Source: Rhizobium sp. BG4 (GTDB lineage Bacteria > Pseudomonadota > Alphaproteobacteria > Rhizobiales > Rhizobiaceae). Taken from it: a stretch of 64,000 nt of DNA. The translations under genes and the position numbers were made by a program. The notes beneath the pieces were generated by a model. It was not told the DNA's origin, ran no database searches, and saw only the letters and a list, made by a program, of their open reading frames with translations. Positions 9,674-17,857 of this stretch are shown here, piece by piece (positions within the stretch are counted from its first letter, which is position 1; each line of letters opens with the position of its first letter). Where the stretch lies: contig NZ_CP044125.1 of NCBI RefSeq assembly GCF_016864575.1, forward strand, positions 2,958,001 to 3,022,000, written 5' to 3'.

Positions 9674-9692
9674 GATGGATCCTTCCTCAGTT

Positions 9693-10082
9693 CTAAAACG
9701 TAGCGGTCAAGTTGGGGGAGTTGCGCTTGGCGAGGCGCGCAGCTTTGCGTGCCGCAGCCTCTGTCGTGGCGATTTTCACGCGCTCGCGCTTGACGCAGCG
9801 CCGGAACGTACTTTCAGAGGGCAACCCTGCATGACTGCCGTGATCCCGCCAGACGATGGCTTTCAGCCAGCGGTAGCAATCAATGACCGAGGGCCGAAGC
9901 ATCGAGTGCACGCAATAGAGAACGGCGGTCTCGAACTGGATCATGACCTCGGTGCACTGAACCGTGATCACGCCATTTTCCGAGGTGCCTGTCACCTCGG
10001 CGACGCGACGAAACGCTTTTTCGATTCCGGGCTTGCGCACTGGCGCGCCGACGCCGACTAGCGGGGAGCTGATAGGATCCAT
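9693..10082 (-). CDS. Small TnsB-HTH-like protein, copy A
   Basis: 129 residues from ATG 10082, preceded by an ideal AAGGAGG site. The central block DCYRWLKAI...LPSESTFRRCVKR matches the neighbouring small protein (10120-10452), and its PSxSTFxR core matches the transposase HTH (PPSVSTFNR). The leader from AAAGGAGGATC to ATGGATCC is nearly identical to that neighbour's, so the two arose by duplication. The basic C-terminus fits DNA binding. Function unknown; a stand-alone DNA-binding factor of the element is my inference. Confidence 0.75.
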   Translation of the reverse strand: MDPISSPLVGVGAPVRKPGIEKAFRRVAEVTGTSENGVITVQCTEVMIQFETAVLYCVHSMLRPSVIDCYRWLKAIVWRDHGSHAGLPSESTFRRCVKRERVKIATTEAAARKAARLAKRNSPNLTATF

Positions 10083-10119
10083 CGGATCCTCCTTTCTGGT
10101 TGGTGTGTTCATGTGACGA

Positions 10120-10452
10120 CTAGCGGCCGTCATGTGGCTGTGCCGGGATGGCTTCGGCATCGACGCTCGCGATGCGACGGCGGAACGTCCGCTCGGACGG
10201 AAGATGCGTAAGGTCCCCGCAAGTGCTGGAGACATGCAACTGAAGCTGTCGGTAGCAGTCGCTGATCGCGCGGCGGCGCGTGGAGCCGACGTAGTCGCCG
10301 ACTGCCTTGCAGAATAGTTCCTGGGTATCGTACGATGCGATTTCCCGTCCGTTGTCAGCCATTCGAAGGGCAGCCTCGGCGATGCGGCGATAGATGGCTA
10401 CGCTGCCGAGCCGCGGTGTTTCCTGCATGCGGGAGTTGTTAGCGGGATCCAT
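10120..10452 (-). CDS. Small TnsB-HTH-like protein, copy B
   Basis: 110 residues from ATG 10452 with AAGGAGG seven bases upstream. It shares with copy A the order DCYRQL...LPSERTFRRR, and its first residues (MDP) and leader are also shared. Helical N-terminus (IYRRIAEAALRMADNG) and basic HTH-like C-terminal half. Like copy A it looks like a free-standing version of the specificity helix-turn-helix of TniA/TnsB transposases. No catalytic motif is visible. Confidence 0.75.
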   Translation of the reverse strand: MDPANNSRMQETPRLGSVAIYRRIAEAALRMADNGREIASYDTQELFCKAVGDYVGSTRRRAISDCYRQLQLHVSSTCGDLTHLPSERTFRRRIASVDAEAIPAQPHDGR

Positions 10453-10478
10453 ACGATCCTCCTTTCTAAAGGTTGATT

Positions 10479-10697
10479 TCACTTCTTGAGGTGCTTGGGG
10501 CGAGCAGCCACAACGGCTTTGAAGCGGCGCTCTTCCGAGCTGCCGTCATCGCTTTCGGGCAGTTCGCGTTCCACGACGGTGTCGAACTTGCGGCCGCTGA
10601 AGTGGTTGAGGCGGTCTTTCGTGACGAGCTGAAACGTATCGGGCAGTTGGAGCCTGAAATGGAGCTTGTCGTCGAGGCGGATGAGCAACTGGGGCAT
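10479..10697 (-). CDS. Small operon protein, unknown
   Basis: 72 residues, ATG 10697 with AAGGAA upstream. Beta-rich N-terminal half (MPQLLIRLDDKLHFRLQLP) and a basic Lys-rich end (RPKHLKK). Not recognised. The roughly 100 bases upstream of its start are repeated upstream of the gene at 12328-12878, implying a shared translational or transcriptional control element. Part of the transposition leader operon. Confidence 0.65.
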   Translation of the reverse strand: MPQLLIRLDDKLHFRLQLPDTFQLVTKDRLNHFSGRKFDTVVERELPESDDGSSEERRFKAVVAARPKHLKK

Positions 10698-10797
10698 TTC
10701 TGTTTCCTTTCTTGGACAAAGCTCCGCCGGCGTCGTCTGTGACGCGATAAGCCGGCCGGAGTAGTTGTCGGGATTTGTCGCGCTGCGCCTGTCTGGC
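10692..10797 (-). repeat. Leader repeat, copy 1
   Basis: About 100 bases aligning by eye to 12873-12977. Shared blocks on the + strand are GGGCAT, TCCTTTC, TTGGACA, AGCT, TGACGCGA and GTCGCGCTGCGCC. Each copy ends at the start codon (ATGCCC) of a small gene and includes its ribosome site. Duplicated gene leader or regulatory element. Confidence 0.7.
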
Positions 10798-10805
10798 GCA
10801 GGAGA

Positions 10806-11024
10806 CTAGGTCTGGTCGTCGACTACGCGCACGATGCAAGGCGCCATCTGCTTGAAGCGCGTCTGCTGTTCTGTGGAGAGGCGCGCCCACACGCTGGGGC
10901 TAGGAATTATAGGAACCTGCTCGAGCTCGGGCGGCAGGGTCTGAAGCAGATGCTTCTCAATCAGTCCTCGAGACTGAACCTTGATCGAGAGTGTCATGCG
11001 AGGCGGGCGGCGGCCGAGGGCCAT
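10806..11024 (-). CDS. Small operon protein, unknown
   Basis: 72 residues from ATG 11024, chosen over an upstream TTG because AGGAGT stands five bases before it. Basic N-terminus (MALGRRPPRMTLSIKVQ) and a middle rich in Pro and Glu. Not recognised. Its position in the leader operon, tightly spaced with similarly sized genes, is the main reason to accept it. Confidence 0.6.
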   Translation of the reverse strand: MALGRRPPRMTLSIKVQSRGLIEKHLLQTLPPELEQVPIIPSPSVWARLSTEQQTRFKQMAPCIVRVVDDQT

Positions 11025-11176
11025 AGTCAACTCCTATGTTTGCTGGGTGGCAGTACGAGGCTGGCGGTGCCGGAACCCGATGAAGTGCCGGCTATCCGGG
11101 ATGTGCTAGTTGGGAGAGCTCGTGGAGACTGCGGCCGAAGCGACAATCTTCTCGAAGACCTCGAAGGTCACGAGCT

Positions 11177-11419
11177 TCAGCTCGGGGCGCCGGCCGACCG
11201 CAGTTCGCGATTGAACTCGGCAAACGATCCGGCCATGAGATTCCAGAAATCCCACTCGTGTCCGGGCATGGACAGTGCATCGCGCGTCATCAGGTCCAGC
11301 ACCCAGTGTTCGAATGCGACAAGCGTGGAGAGGTGCTCCTCGACCGCTGCCGGGTCAGGTGCATAGTTCATGCGGTCGCTGATTTCGTTGAGGACGGAGG
11401 AGAGGTGTTCGAGGTCCAT
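11177..11419 (-). CDS. Small acidic operon protein, possibly related to the next gene
   Basis: 80 residues, ATG 11419 with AAGGAA upstream. All-helical and acidic. The C-terminal stretch EWDFWNLMAGSFAEFNRELR resembles the block IWSVLTFVMGELNRQLEAL in the 134-residue protein just upstream in the operon, so the two may be distant paralogues. No known domain. Role unknown. Confidence 0.62.
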   Translation of the reverse strand: MDLEHLSSVLNEISDRMNYAPDPAAVEEHLSTLVAFEHWVLDLMTRDALSMPGHEWDFWNLMAGSFAEFNRELRSAGAPS

Positions 11420-11452
11420 TTCGGTTCCTTTCGGCTTTGGCTGGATAAGGGT

Positions 11453-11857
11453 TCAGTTGAGGTGATGGCGCAGCGGGATGGGACCGGCAGCAAAACCATC
11501 GGGCACTTCCGTGGTGCTGGCGCGCCAATCAAGCCATTCGCCGAACGCTTCGAAGCTGATGATCCGGAACGGCGGAGCATCAAGAGCTTCCAGCTGGCGG
11601 TTCAGCTCGCCCATCACGAACGTGAGCACCGACCAGATCTCGTGCTCGAGATCTGGTCGCGCTTCGGCTGCGGCCAGGGCCTCGTCGAGAACGGTTCGCT
11701 CGTAGGCCTGATATGCCGGGCGATGCCCGCCTTCAGGCTGAGACTGGGCATATGCTGCTGCCGATTGCGCAATATCAGTCAGAGCGTTGGCAGACTGTTC
11801 GCGGCACTCATCGAGTACGGCCTGCATGCACTTCGAACCAGAGTTGATTGTGAACAC
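11453..11857 (-). CDS. Small operon protein, unknown, GTG start
   Basis: 134 residues from GTG 11857, preceded by AAGGAAG at good spacing. Helical and acidic through residue 90 (ANALTDIAQSAAAYAQSQ, RPDLEHEIWSVLTFVMGELN), then a short Pro/Trp-rich tail. The internal similarity to the 80-residue protein downstream suggests a duplicated helical unit. No recognised family. Confidence 0.62.
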   Translation of the reverse strand: MFTINSGSKCMQAVLDECREQSANALTDIAQSAAAYAQSQPEGGHRPAYQAYERTVLDEALAAAEARPDLEHEIWSVLTFVMGELNRQLEALDAPPFRIISFEAFGEWLDWRASTTEVPDGFAAGPIPLRHHLN

Positions 11858-11879
11858 GGTTATCTTCCTTCCAGTAGAT

Positions 11880-12263
11880 TCAGATGCGGGTCTGTTCGAC
11901 GAACGGCCGGGCGGTTTCGAGGATGGCGAAGCGGCTGGCCGGCTGCCCGTAGCGCATGAAGTCGACGAAGTCGGACGGCAGGCTCAGGATGAGGCGTCGG
12001 AATGTCGAGGCGAGGGGCTTCGGCGTCGTGATACCGCTGCGCTTTTCGTCCTCGTCGAGCATCTCGCATACATCGTCATAGAGCTGGCGCATCGTCGGTT
12101 TTGTCGAACTTGCATAGGCGAGCGCCATCGAACGGAAGAGCGTCTGCTCGTCGTCTGAATAGTCGCCGGCCACGTCTTGTGCGGCCCACTGGCGGAGTCC
12201 GGCATGGAAGACTTCCGGAATGGCAGGGTCGAAGCGAGAGACGAGTAGGGTGTTCTGTGACAT
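11880..12263 (-). CDS. Stand-alone TniA-type HTH protein
   Basis: 127 residues, ATG 12263 with AAGGAA upstream. Residues about 55-110 read as the specificity helix-turn-helix of TniA-type transposases: a helix (PTMRQLYDDVCEMLDED), then STFRRLILSLP and MRYGQPASRFA, the last like the RxGxxAAR stretch that joins the HTH to the catalytic core in that family. The catalytic core is absent and no remnant follows, so this is a separate protein, not a broken transposase. It could bind transposon ends or the operon promoter, or compete with the transposase (inference). Confidence 0.72.
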   Translation of the reverse strand: MSQNTLLVSRFDPAIPEVFHAGLRQWAAQDVAGDYSDDEQTLFRSMALAYASSTKPTMRQLYDDVCEMLDEDEKRSGITTPKPLASTFRRLILSLPSDFVDFMRYGQPASRFAILETARPFVEQTRI

Positions 12264-12327
12264 TTTTTATTTTCCTTATGAGCGAATGAGGGGCTGTGCG
12301 GCGGCAGCCCAGCTGCCGCCTGACGGT

Positions 12328-12878
12328 TTACACAACGCCAAGTTTGACCATGTGCCGCGTAACTTCCGGCTCGCGGAAGCCTGCAGACCAGAGTTCGCGA
12401 CGGATGCGTCCGGCCGAGCCGTGTTCGACAATCATCGGCTGGCGGCCTAGTGCGGCGGCGATATCCCCGTCGCTTCCCATTGAGGCGAAGGCTTCATCGA
12501 AGTCGGCCCTTCCGAGCTTGTCCAGCGACTGGCCAAGCTGACGAGCAATGTTCAAGCTAAAGGCGAATACGTTCTCATAGACGCCGTAAGCACGGGTAGG
12601 ATCGGCCGCGGGGTTCTCAAGGTTGCGCACCATGACGACCATCGCCAATGCGAGAGCCGATGTGAGGTGAGGTCGCTCGCAATCGCGGCGGCAGAGCCAC
12701 GATAGGATGGCAGGGTGAACTTCTGCGCTTTCCATCAAGTCGCTTCTGAGCTTCGCGTGTCGAGCCTTCTTCGGATCCTCGACCAGGGCAGGGAGGAGCG
12801 GGGACTTGGGGTGGTGCGACGGCACCTCGGTGGTCTTGAGAGGATGCTTGCCGTCGTGGTTGGGGCAGGGTTGGGCAT
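12328..12878 (-). CDS. Small operon protein, unknown, probable frameshift near the start
   Basis: As given, the long frame can only start at GTG 12825 (165 residues), which lacks a ribosome site. An ATG at 12878 with AAAGGA lies where the duplicated leader predicts a start, but in another frame. Adding one C to the CCC run (12868-12870 on the + strand) joins them into 183 residues beginning MPNPCPNHDGKHP. The rest is helical (LTSALALAMVVMVRNLENPA, IARQLGQSLDKLG). No family recognised. Confidence 0.6.
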
Positions 12879-12977
12879 GTGGTGGTCCTTTCGTTTGGAC
12901 ATAGCTTCGCCGCCGGCGCCAATGACGCGAAAAGCGGACAGAGCGGTTTGGGTTAGTCGCGCTGCGCCAGGATGGCG
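12873..12977 (-). repeat. Leader repeat, copy 2
   Basis: Second copy of the roughly 100-base leader described at 10692-10797, with the same ribosome site and ATGCCC start at its end. It also covers the last codons of the 51-residue gene upstream. Confidence 0.7.
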
Positions 12978-13108
12978 AAGTCGCTGTTCGATGGGCGCAG
13001 GCTGGCCACCGCCCGGCGATTCCCGGTGTGTGCCTTTGTGCCTGCTGCCTTCAAGGCGCGCCGATCCATCGGTTTGGTCGGTGCGACTTCAGTGTTTGCG
13101 TTCGGCAT
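12953..13108 (-). CDS. Short first gene of the transposition operon
   Basis: 51 residues: ATG 13108 preceded by AGCAGGAG, stop TAA at 12953. Basic (PMDRRALKAAGTKAHTGNRR) with a C-terminus NSDFAILAQRD. Not recognised. It is the first open frame after the 500-base leader and may be a small DNA-binding or leader protein. Moderately sure it is real because of the ribosome site. Confidence 0.5.
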   Translation of the reverse strand: MPNANTEVAPTKPMDRRALKAAGTKAHTGNRRAVASLRPSNSDFAILAQRD

Positions 13109-13608
13109 CGGTCATCTCCTGCTTTCCGGCTCAACGGATATGAGGCCAGCGCAACGGAGTCAGGACCAGGGACTGAAGAAAGTTCTTGCGGGAGGTTTTT
13201 AGGAAAATGGGGATATGGAACTGCGCTTCAGGCGCGTTCGCCAAGGTGAACGGCAGGTGCCAATGGGCGCTCCTGCGAGCCTTCCCCTAGAACATCATAT
13301 TCGAAATTCACGTACTCTTAATAGCTTCATCGGTGTTGTCCGATAGGTGGGAGGTCGAATACGCGAATCGACTACGATGAAAATGGTTAATTGTCCACTC
13401 GTTTATTTTGCACGCGAAGAGTTGAACTATAGGAACTTGGGTGTAATCTCTCGCGCGCGTGCGAGAATTCATCAACTATTCTAATTGTTGACACGCATTA
13501 CTCATTTAATGCTTGTGAATCCTTCATGATTGTCAACAATTACTGTCGCCCATCGTGACTTGCGAGCCGTTGGTTGATCCTGCCAAGAGATCATCCAGAG
13601 AGGCACAA
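13109..13608. other. Divergent intergenic region, operon leader
   Basis: About 500 bases between two diverging transcription units, visibly more A+T-rich from 13290 on. It must hold the promoter of the leftward transposition operon and that of the rightward gene at 13609, and perhaps one transposon end. A perfect 12-bp inverted repeat lies at 13482-13542. Confidence 0.6.
13482..13542. promoter_or_regulatory. 12-bp inverted repeat, operator or transposon-end candidate
   Basis: TAATTGTTGACA (13482-13493) and TGTCAACAATTA (13531-13542) are perfect inverted copies, 49 bases centre to centre. Each arm contains TTGACA, a -35 consensus, and each ends in a TGT/ACA step like transposon termini. It may be a pair of regulator sites, a pair of TnsB sites, or facing promoters. 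Confidence 0.55.
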
Positions 13609-14280
13609 ATGGCGAACATGATGGTGAAGCGGGTTATGGAGACGCGGGCAGCTCTCGAACCGGTACTGAAAAAGCTCGGCCTCAAGCCCAATGTCCGCTA
13701 TCTCGACGAGAACAGCCAAATACTCGAATTCGTGCCAACGAGTCCTGACGGGAAGTTCTCGCCCGTCCGGATCATCTTCGAGGGCAAAGACCGCTCATGG
13801 GAAAACGCGCATCTTTCCATTGGCCTCTGGGGATGTCGCGTTCTTGGGCAGACCGGCTTCGTATCCTGGAAGAAGTTTCACGCCAGCCGCTTCGAGGTCA
13901 AAGCCGAGAGCGAAGGAAGGTTTGAACATCTTGCCTTCGTTCTGGAGCATCACGAGCCTGTTCCGGCTTGGGTCGGCGTGCCGAATTGCATCGTCAATCC
14001 GAATTTCGGTGATCACTACGAACTCGTCTCGCAATTCTTCAAGGATGCTCAAATCGAGCAGCGCTATCAGGAGGGGCAGGAAACGCCTGTCGAATCCTTC
14101 AGGTTCAGGGACGAGTCGGGGCGAGACATCGAGATCAGCATGCGGTTGCATGACTCCAACGCGACGCTCCGGATCGACGGAAGATTCATCGAGGAGTTTT
14201 ATCAGCTCGACCGCGAGCACCTGGTAAAAACCATTCGCGATCTTCGCTACCAAGACCCGTATCCCACATACAAGGGCTAA
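13609..14280 (+). CDS. Unknown protein convergent with DNA methyltransferase
   Basis: 223 residues. ATG 13609 has GAGAGAGG upstream and is preferred over an upstream in-frame start. No domain recognised. The sequence alternates short beta strands and helices (VRIIFEGKDRSWENAHLSIG, FRFRDESGRDIEISMRLHD) with no signal peptide or membrane helix. Its stop overlaps the methyltransferase stop by 4 bases on the opposite strand. A link with the methyltransferase, for example as a matching nuclease, is possible from position only; I see no nuclease motif. Confidence 0.75.
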   Translation: MANMMVKRVMETRAALEPVLKKLGLKPNVRYLDENSQILEFVPTSPDGKFSPVRIIFEGKDRSWENAHLSIGLWGCRVLGQTGFVSWKKFHASRFEVKAESEGRFEHLAFVLEHHEPVPAWVGVPNCIVNPNFGDHYELVSQFFKDAQIEQRYQEGQETPVESFRFRDESGRDIEISMRLHDSNATLRIDGRFIEEFYQLDREHLVKTIRDLRYQDPYPTYKG

Positions 14281-16408
14281 GCTGGCAGGTAACGTCCGGG
14301 CATATTGGCCTCGCGTTCCGCCTCCAGGAGTGCCTTTTCCTCTTCAACCTGTGCGACGGCGATCTTGAGGGCCTTGCGTTCCTTCAAGCTGGCGGCGACT
14401 TTCGCAATGTCCTCGCCGGCGAGAACTCGTTCGGCCTTTGCAAGCAAGCGCGGGGGTGGAAGGATTCCGTGCCAGCGGCCAGGTCCGCCGTTGAGTCTAA
14501 GCCTTCCTTTGCCAACTCGAGATGTGCGGATAACTGGTTCAACGATCGCTCTGTCGAGATCGACTGCTTCGCCCGTCAGCGAAGACCGGATAGACATTGC
14601 AACGACTTTCGCCATCACCGGCGGCAGTGCCTCTTTTATCATCTTCAGCTGTCCCGAGGGGCTCTCAGCCAAGAACTTCCATTCTTTTGGAAAGCCCTGC
14701 GCCAATGCGAGAACTTCGAACGTCAGGAATGGTATGAACTTTTGATCTTCAAGTTCCTTATCCCCCACCCTCGGGGCGTTCAACCGTATCTGGGAAGGAT
14801 TGAATCCAGCTTCGATCCAAGGTTCCATCCTTACGGGGTCTTTGATTGCCTCACGGATAACGCTCGGGAGCATCTTCTCGCTGTGGTCATTTCCCCACTG
14901 GGAAGCCCAGTCGTTGTACTTCGTCTGAGCAGCCGATTTTGCCGGCAGCACCCGGCTGCCGGCTATAGATGACGCAAGCGCTGCGCGAACATATCGGGTG
15001 ACAGGGGCAAGGGCTTGTGGGTTCCAGAAGACGCCCGAGATATCGGCTCGGATCCCGATTATGAACTGGTGCTGGCGCGAATGCGGCAATCCAAAGTGCG
15101 CTGTATCCAGATCGAATTTAGTGAATTTGTATCCGAGGTCGTGCAGACGAGCCAGATAGGGAGCTTGTTCCTCCTCGTTTTCCCTCTGCCGCTGCTTCTT
15201 GTCGTACTGTAGCATCACGCTCCGCGGTTTCACGATTTCGATGATGTCAAACACCCGCTTGAACAGGTCGGGATTCCCCTCGGTCTGTTGACCGGGCCGC
15301 AGGGAAGACCCGCTGCCAGAAGGTCGATCCCAGCATATTGCCTCAACCTCGCATCGGAGATTTTCCGGATGTCCGTCTTCTCCACACCCCAAGTGGGCCA
15401 GTTCCGCCTTAGCGTGTCTACTTTATCCTGGTTCCTTTCGAATAGTGCCGCGTGCTCGTATCCGGCACCGATGAGGCCGATGGACATGCCGCCGGCACCG
15501 GCGCACAGTTCGAGAACTTTGAGATGTTTCGCCCGGCGCTTTTCGTTGGGCGGGGCACCGGCATTCCCGATGTATGCGAGGGCGTGGCCGAGGGCGACGA
15601 CTTCGGAAGAATGCACCACGCCGCGCCCCGCGTTGTGAGCGAAACCCCCACGGGCCAGGCGTTGAACGGCTGCTATGGCGAACCCAAGCTTTCGAACTTC
15701 CGGGGTCGTAGCCTCGGTCCCAGTTGGCTGGCAGAAAAGCGCTTCTATCTCGGGAAGGACGCTTCGAGCACGAGCAATGACTTCATTGTAGGCGCGCTTG
15801 TAGGCCTCAGTCTTGGTCTCGATAAGCGTCACCAATCCTTCGTCGTCCCGCATGAACTTATCGTGGAAGCGAGCAAAAGCGACCCCCAGTCTGTCCACGC
15901 CTCTTTTGACGCTGAAGAGTCGCTCATCCTTCAAGGTTTCAAGGTGCGTCAGCCTGGATCTCTCTGACTGCTGCCATTCACTTGTAGGATCCAGGTCAAT
16001 CCGTTTCGCTATCTCCTTCACGTCTGAAGGGTAGAGACGCCTATTTCTCGCAAGGACATGCAATGCCTCTGCGCGAACTTTGGGCGCGGCTGCGGCGATC
16101 AGCTTCACGGTTTCGAGCGAGATCATCTTTTCTCGGAAATCTTCCCGAACGTTCTCAGTGGCCGTGGCGAGAAACATCAGGGCACGGACGTCCTCGACGT
16201 CGATCCTTTCCGAGAGTACGGATTCAAGCTCGGTATCCGTGAGGGAGCTCACAGCGGTCCCCTTCTTGCGCTTTCCATGTTCAGCGCGAGCGATGCCACG
16301 GATATTGCCCAACAGTTCGGCGGCTTGGAGGTGGAGCGCGGCGACCTGGCGCATTATCCCGCCGAGTTCCTCTGCCGCAAGCGTTACCACTTGATCTTGC
16401 TTAGCCAT
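14277..16408 (-). CDS. C5 cytosine DNA methyltransferase with N-terminal extension, frameshifted as given
   Basis: Two overlapping frames join into 710 codons if one C is added to the run at 15294-15296, exactly at catalytic motif IV (LPCGP-GQQTEG). Residues 1-290 are a helical extension of unknown role (for example LTDTELESVLSERIDVEDVRAL). Motif I LELCAGAGGMSIG follows near 300 and motif IV Cys near 374; the second part begins NPDLFKRVFDIIEIVKPRSV and has FGLPHSRQHQFIIGIR (motif VIII-like). It transfers methyl groups to cytosine C5. No endonuclease or Vsr gene is adjacent, so it is either orphan or part of an unrecognised modification system. Confidence 0.83.
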
Positions 16409-16587
16409 CGCAGGCAGCCAATCCCGTTTAATGCCTCAGCGGACTTCGCGTACCGCTCTGAGGTGTTGTGTAACGGTTCCGGTAAAAGAAGGATTTCAAT
16501 GGCAGGTGATGTTCTAACAAAATAACAGCCTGCCGAAATGGGCACGGCGGCCGACATGTCGGGTGCCAATGTTCAGCTCGCGTGAAA

Positions 16588-17196
16588 TCAACATACCGGC
16601 AGCGGTGCCGATCCCTCGGTTGCTTGCCTACGCCGCAGGCTGGGCAAAGATACCTGATCCGCCTCCGAGGCATAGGGATCAAACTGCGGCAGCGACACCG
16701 GGAAGGGTGGGTTGATGTACCAGCGCGCCTCCAGCGGATGATAGAGACCGGGGATGGGAAATAGCTGGTCGATCACGAGATAGTCGTGAACGTTGGCGCT
16801 CATGATCGGGATCCGATGTATGATCGACACCGCAGCTATCGACAGGTCATGTCCGAGCCTGTTGCTCTTCTGGCCGCTGTGGACCGTCCACATGTGCTTC
16901 AGGCTCGGGGTGGCCGTCATCTCCGCATATTTCATTGCCACGTCCGCCGTCATTTCGGGAAAGTGGAAGGATGTTGCGATCAGCTCCTTCGCCCAGTTCG
17001 CTATCGCTATCGCCCTGGCGGGATTGTCCCTGACCTTCAGATTGGCGCCGCGCATCAGTTCGGCGATGACGGGGTAGCATAGCGCCAAGCGTTGGACGCC
17101 GACTTCGAGGAGCCATGGCCGGAGTCCGGCGGGGGCATTGGGATTTCCCATGAAACTCACAATGTCCGTGTCCATCAGAAGCAGCGACTTACTCAC
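16588..17196 (-). CDS. PIN-domain ribonuclease toxin (VapC-like)
   Basis: 202 residues. MDTDIVSFM at the N-terminus, Glu in VIAELMRG, and the pair HDLSIAAVSI and SANVHDY give the acidic PIN active site. VapC toxins cut RNA. The protein is longer than the usual 130-145 residues, with about 45 extra C-terminal residues (from NPPFPVSLPQ). A 66-residue antitoxin candidate lies divergently 102 bases away rather than just upstream on the same strand, which is unusual. Confidence 0.85.
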   Translation of the reverse strand: MSKSLLLMDTDIVSFMGNPNAPAGLRPWLLEVGVQRLALCYPVIAELMRGANLKVRDNPARAIAIANWAKELIATSFHFPEMTADVAMKYAEMTATPSLKHMWTVHSGQKSNRLGHDLSIAAVSIIHRIPIMSANVHDYLVIDQLFPIPGLYHPLEARWYINPPFPVSLPQFDPYASEADQVSLPSLRRRQATEGSAPLPVC

Positions 17197-17298
17197 GCTA
17201 GATTTCCTGTTTGGGCAGAGGGCTGGTTATTGAAAAACGGTAGGCACTTTCGAATTCAATGTTACAGTGCGAGTCCAGTCGTCCAAGAAGAGGCCGCC

Positions 17299-17499
17299 AT
17301 GTCGCAAAGTTCAGATTGGCAAAGACATGATGCCGAGGATCGCATCCGAGAGGTTCTCGATGCGGCCAAGACGCGGGGCGCTCAGAGAGTTGCCGATACC
17401 GACGGCAGATTTGTCATCACCTTCGAACCCGTGAAGCAAACGCTTGAGGAGCTGTTTGCAAAACCGGGTCCGTTTGCCGACGGCGACCTCGATCCCTGA
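17299..17499 (+). CDS. Antitoxin candidate, divergent from the PIN toxin
   Basis: 66 residues from ATG 17299 with AAGAGG upstream. A Phd/YefM-like pattern: helical N-terminus (DAEDRIREVLDAAKTRGAQR), a strand (FVITFEP) and a C-terminal tail (FAKPGPFADGDLDP) of the kind that wraps a PIN toxin. By family it would neutralise the toxin and repress the shared promoter region 17197-17298. Assignment rests on size, pattern and neighbourhood. Confidence 0.65.
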   Translation: MSQSSDWQRHDAEDRIREVLDAAKTRGAQRVADTDGRFVITFEPVKQTLEELFAKPGPFADGDLDP

Positions 17500-17857
17500 T
17501 CATTTCTCTGCACTTTCGATGGCGGAGCGTAACCGGCGATCGCATTCGCAACAAGAACACCCGGAAAGGTTTCGATCGGCATCGATCTAGCTTGTTGTTT
17601 CCGCAGCCCAATTTCGTAACGGTCGTTACCGAATTGAACCGTTACAGGACACGTTTTTAAGGTCTGCTGCTCCTCCGGCTTTTCCCGGGAGGCGTGCAAT
17701 CGGAAAATCACGGTAAATTTTCGGTTGACTGCGCCCGGCGCGTTCTCTATCTGTTCCTTCATGAGCACCGAGCACCTCTCCACTCTCCGAATACGTTGAC
17801 CGATTGCGGGACGGGTCCCGTTGCCACCGATATCGTATTCAGATGGAGTTGAAGGTC
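17500..17857. promoter_or_regulatory. Intergenic region with dyad operator candidate
   Basis: Non-coding by eye. It contains GTAACG-GT-CGTTAC (17617-17630) and a third half site CCGTTAC (17640-17646), a regulator-binding arrangement upstream of the TnsA-fold/AAA-protease pair. No -35/-10 could be assigned with confidence. Confidence 0.4.

Larger units (their letters stand above)
3459..13542. mobile_element. Tn7/Tn5053-like (TnsA-TnsB-TniB-TniQ) transposition module
   Basis: A continuous leftward operon of small leader genes, TnsA-like nuclease, DDE transposase, AAA+ adaptor and TniQ target selector marks a Tn7-like element. The limits given are those of the operon plus its leader, not proven ends. 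I could not find matching terminal inverted repeats or a target-site duplication by eye. Tn7 genes normally read away from the right end, so the right end would be expected near 13.2-13.5 kb and cargo would lie to the left. The accessory genes on the right may therefore belong to another element, or the order may be atypical. No Cas genes accompany it. Confidence 0.7.
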
